From: Opisthocomus hoazin
Taxonomy: Eukaryota > Chordata > Aves > Opisthocomiformes > Opisthocomidae
Length of the DNA stretch: 64,000 nt
Direction: 5' to 3'
NCBI RefSeq assembly: GCF_030867145.1
Contig: NC_134442.1
Span: forward strand, 7,083,001 to 7,147,000
Part shown: positions 61,270 to 64,000 of the stretch, piece by piece
How the letters are laid out: the number at the start of each line of letters is the position of its first letter
Position numbering within the stretch: the stretch's first letter is position 1
Notes under the pieces: model-generated
Database searches by the model: none
Told to the model about the DNA's origin: nothing
The model's input: only the letters and a program-made list of their open reading frames with translations
Made by a program: the position numbers and the translations under genes

Positions 61270-61565
61270 TGCTGCTGCCTCTGATTGGCCCCCTTGTGGT
61301 CAGGCTGCTGGGTTACAGTGCCTGCCCTTCACCTGAGGGAATGACCTGCCATTGGCTGCCAGGGCTGTCACTCTGCCCAGATGCAATGCCCACCCGCCCC
61401 TGAGGTGCTGCTGCCTCTGATTGGACCCCAGGTGGTCAGGCTGCTGGGCTGCAGTGCCTGCCCTTCACCTGAAGTGATGACCTGCCATTGGCTGACAGTG
61501 CTGTCACTCTGCCCAGATGCAGTGCCCACCCTCCCCTGAGGTGCTGCTCTCCGCTATTGGCTGCC
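61270..61565 (-). promoter_or_regulatory. Array of five CCAAT boxes, unit III
   Basis: Boxes start at 61284, 61351, 61420, 61487 and 61556 (spacing 67, 69, 67, 69). Exactly two 136-bp dimers fewer than in units I and II, a clean loss or gain by repeat slippage or unequal exchange. Confidence 0.55.
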
Positions 61566-63070
61566 TGAGGGGCCGCTCTCCCCTCCGCCGGTGCCTGCCT
61601 GCTCCCAGGCGATGTGGTGATGAACTCCACAGGGTGGGCTGGGTGCTCGCGGTGACCCTGTGGGCACGGCAGAGCAGGGAGCTTCCGCTGGGGAGGCAGT
61701 GGCAGCCATCGCCCCGTCCAACCGCCCGCCCTGCAGGGCTGGCCCGGCCTGACAGCAGAGCGTGGAGGGCACTGCCCAAAGGGCTCCTGGGCACGGACAG
61801 GCCGGGGGCACCGACCGCCTCTCAGGCAGCCTGTCCCAGCGCCCGGCCGCCCTCTCGGTGCAGAAACGGATCCTTGAGCCCAGCTGAACCTGCCCTGACG
61901 CAGCTCTGAGCCGTTCCCACGCATCCTGTCCCTGGACCCCAGCAGCAGAGCTCAGCACCTCCCTCTCACGTCCCCTCCTGGGGAAGCTGTGGAGAGCGGT
62001 GAAGTGGGACAGGGAAATACGCGGCTGTGGGCAAGAACAGACAGGTTGGGGCCCCAAAAATGAGGATTTTGGCCCTGAAAATGAGGCTTTGCAGGTGAGG
62101 ACTCTGGACTGAGGCACAGGGAACCTTCCCCCGGCTCAGGGCAAGGCTGCGCCAGCCCAGAGCACGCAGGAGGTGGCCACCTCTGCACCGCGGCACGAGT
62201 GGCGACTCGCCGGCTTGGCAGGGCGCGGGGCCTTTCCATGCCCGGGGGTGTCTGGGGAGGGGGCAGGCTGCCTAAAGCGTCTCCCCTCCTCCTCCCCTCC
62301 AGGTCTCTGTGCTCCAGCGGGGCAGCTGGGGCTCTGCTGTAAGGACACCCGGGGTCAGCATGCGCTGTGCTGCCTTGGGCTGCTGGGAAGGGATGGCATT
62401 GGGATGCTCCCCGGGCAACCCTGCTTCCCCCGGGGGCTGCCATTTCCCTTTTTCCCACCCAGCTGCCAGGCAGCCATGCTGCTGTCGGAGGGGCAGGCTC
62501 TGCTCCAGGCCCCGGCTGGGGTGAGGCTGACACTGCCCTACCAAAGCCCTCCTGCTACACAGCTGTGGGATTCTGGGAGAAGGTGAGCACACAGGGTGTG
62601 TGCAAAGCAGTAACATTTGAGCACCTGCTTCTTGTCAGCATCCACACCTTCCCGAGCTCACACTCCTTCTGTCTCCTCCTCTGGTGATATTTCCACATTT
62701 CTTCTCTCAGTCTAGGTTTCTCCTGGAGAAGAGAGGTTGTACAATATGTTGGAAATACCTGTGGTCGCGCCACCCCTACACAAAGAAAAACTTTTTCTTC
62801 ACGATTCAGGAGCTTAGCCCAGACGTATCAAGCACATTACCCAGGACTAGGAGCCAGGAGATTCCAGAAGCTGAGTTTCAGCTCTAGAGAAGAGTTGTTT
62901 TGTGATCTGGGATGACCCCACCTTCCTCCATCACTTTCTCTGTTGGCCAAATGACCAGTGAAACGCCGGCCTGCCTGAGGTGAAGCTGAAGGACTTGTTT
63001 CTCTTGGTAAGGGCTTGGGCTGGCAGAAGTCACTCTGTGCCTGCCAAACAAGTCCCTTTTGGGAACTCAC

Positions 63071-63229
63071 CTCTTGCAGTCGTGGAACCCCAGCCACTGA
63101 CGTAGCAGCTTCTCAGCTGCGACACTCTCAGCCAGGCGTCGGGCACACAGGCAAGCTGCACGTAGTAGCCGCACTGGACAGGCTGGTCCAATTCCAGCAA
63201 GGCAATGTCGTTCCTGTTCGTGATGTTGT
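63071..63229 (-). pseudogene. Acrosin fragment, copy 8 (part of exon 3)
   Basis: The donor side of exon 3 is present (GTGAGT at 63065-63070). Sequence matches acrosin to about 63229 and then passes directly into array flank DNA (CCCCAGAATGACC, equivalent to 1611 onward). Small changes (for example CACTGGACAGG, TTCCTGTTCGTG) make it the most diverged acrosin piece in the window. Confidence 0.8.
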
Positions 63230-63656
63230 CCCCAGAATGACCCCAGCTCTTCCTTCAGATATTGCTGAAGTCTGGCCACCTCTCACACCATTCCCCCTTA
63301 ACTTCTGGTGACATCTGGCTCTTCCTCATGGCACTGTAACTCCTGCCAGCTTTCTTTCATATTTCCAATTAGCAGATGCTTCAACCAGGTCCTAATCATC
63401 ATCCCCAGAGTTGTCTGCACGCCACATCATTATTTTGCGTCCTCTTTCTAGCCTCAATGTGCCAGTCTTCTTCATGCCACGGTGGCTCTGAGCACGCTCC
63501 TGTCTGACCAGGCATGGTGCCAGCCCTGCTGAGCGACTCTTGCCCTTTGTGCCCTCCTTGACTGCCTGCAGCCTCATTTTGCCGGGCGTGGAAATGCTTG
63601 CCTTGCGCACGAGAGTGAATTGGACTCAGGCACGGTTAACTGTGAAACCTGGCAAC

Positions 63657-63662
63657 TTTATT
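63657..63662 (-). promoter_or_regulatory. Native polyadenylation signal in the LTR-free acrosin copy
   Basis: AATAAA on the minus strand, 165 bp past the stop codon at 63827-63829. This is the ancestral 3' UTR layout against which the LTR-bearing copies can be compared. Confidence 0.6.
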
Positions 63663-63826
63663 CCAAGAACTAAGTCAGCTTCAGCATTTGTGTGCACGGG
63701 GAGGAGAGCGGGCAGCACAGAGCAGGCCTTTGATGCCGAGGCTGCCTTTGGAGCAGCAGGCATTGCCCCAGAAGGAAATCATCATGGTCCAGTGCAGCCT
63801 GCGCTGGTTCCTGTTGATCCTGCTCC

Positions 63827-64000
63827 TCAAGCCTTTTTTCCCCTGAGGAACTGCAGGAGCTCCTTCAGAAGAGTAAAGAATTCCACCAGCTTCTGGCGTG
63901 GAAATGGACAGGAGCTAATGCTGCCCGACTGTGTTGGTGCTGGTGTTGGCCTTGGCCTCTGAGAGGGGCTTGAGGTGGAGAGAAAATGACTCCATGGCCG
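63827..64000 (-). CDS. Acrosin-like copy 9, end of exon 5 (cut by window edge)
   Basis: The last 57 codons plus stop of the acrosin tail (residues about 293-349), open to the window edge. It has Ser296 and Pro304, as copy 5 does at 304, and Leu instead of Arg at 336 within the conserved C-terminal helix-like segment. The rest of the gene, including the catalytic exons, would lie to the right, so whether the copy is complete cannot be judged. Confidence 0.8.
   Translation of the reverse strand, partial: RPWSHFLSTSSPSQRPRPTPAPTQSGSISSCPFPRQKLVEFFTLLKELLQFLRGKKA

Larger units (their letters stand above)
51682..63229. repeat. 12.6-kb unit III, shortened
   Basis: Same order as units I and II but with a CCAAT array two 136-bp repeats shorter, a 14-bp loss near 60888 and an acrosin fragment cut within exon 3 at about 63229. 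Gene-free parts: 51682-51971, 52804-53700, 60877-61269, 61566-62580 and 62581-63054, equivalent to those of unit I. Confidence 0.88.
63230..64000 (-). repeat. Partial acrosin unit without the solo LTR (runs off the window)
   Basis: Aligns with 1612-2086 of unit 1 and then, after GTGTGCAC, continues straight into GGGGAGGAGAGCGGG, equivalent to 2491 onward. The 404-bp LTR and one copy of its target duplication are absent, so this is the pre-insertion state. The native AATAAA is at 63657-63662. Variants CTAAGTCAG and GAGAGGGGCTTG are shared with unit 5. Confidence 0.85.

Noticed and set aside
26463-63229. Three independent retroviral insertions
   Set aside because: Target duplication, insertion point and flanks are identical in all three, so they are duplicates of one event.

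Overview
The window is vertebrate nuclear DNA, almost certainly from a bird and plausibly a galliform. The evidence is a CR1 LINE tail ending in the ATTCTGTG-type octamer repeat, avian-style LTR elements, intron-containing serine protease genes closest to avian acrosin, and blocks of a degenerate ~21-bp satellite-like repeat. There is no bacterial gene organisation, tRNA, rRNA or CRISPR array.

Left part (1-26.3 kb): a CR1 tail at the edge is followed by a head-to-tail array of 5.33-5.34 kb units. Each unit carries one compact five-exon acrosin-like trypsin-family gene on the minus strand. Copies 1-4 look intact: 349 aa, signal peptide, R|VVGG activation site, His85/Asp134/Ser231 triad, Asp225 in the specificity pocket, and a proline/serine-rich tail. 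Copy 5 has lost exon 1. Units 1/3 and 2/4 match best, giving a dimeric higher-order repeat of 10,675 bp. Every unit carries the same 404-bp solo LTR in the gene's 3' UTR, between the stop codon and the native AATAAA.

Right part (26.4-63.2 kb): after a patchwork junction there are two complete 12.6-kb units and one shortened unit. Each holds two blocks of degenerate ~21-bp minisatellite, GC-rich DNA, one 6-kb class I (gammaretrovirus-like) endogenous retrovirus fossil with 4-bp target duplications, an array of evenly spaced CCAAT boxes, and a fragment of the acrosin gene (exons 3 and 2, or part of exon 3). Identical target duplications and flanks show one retroviral insertion that was copied by tandem duplication. 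Last 770 bp: the start of another acrosin unit whose 3' UTR lacks the solo LTR, so it preserves the pre-insertion site.

The functional content I can support is a multicopy sperm-protease (acrosin) locus evolving by unequal exchange. The most interesting open points are the LTR embedded in every 3' UTR, the CCAAT array, and a possible minus-strand gene of unknown identity whose first intron would hold the retrovirus. All exon boundaries were read by eye from splice consensus and reading-frame phase; none is backed by transcripts. Arrays this uniform are also prone to assembly error.
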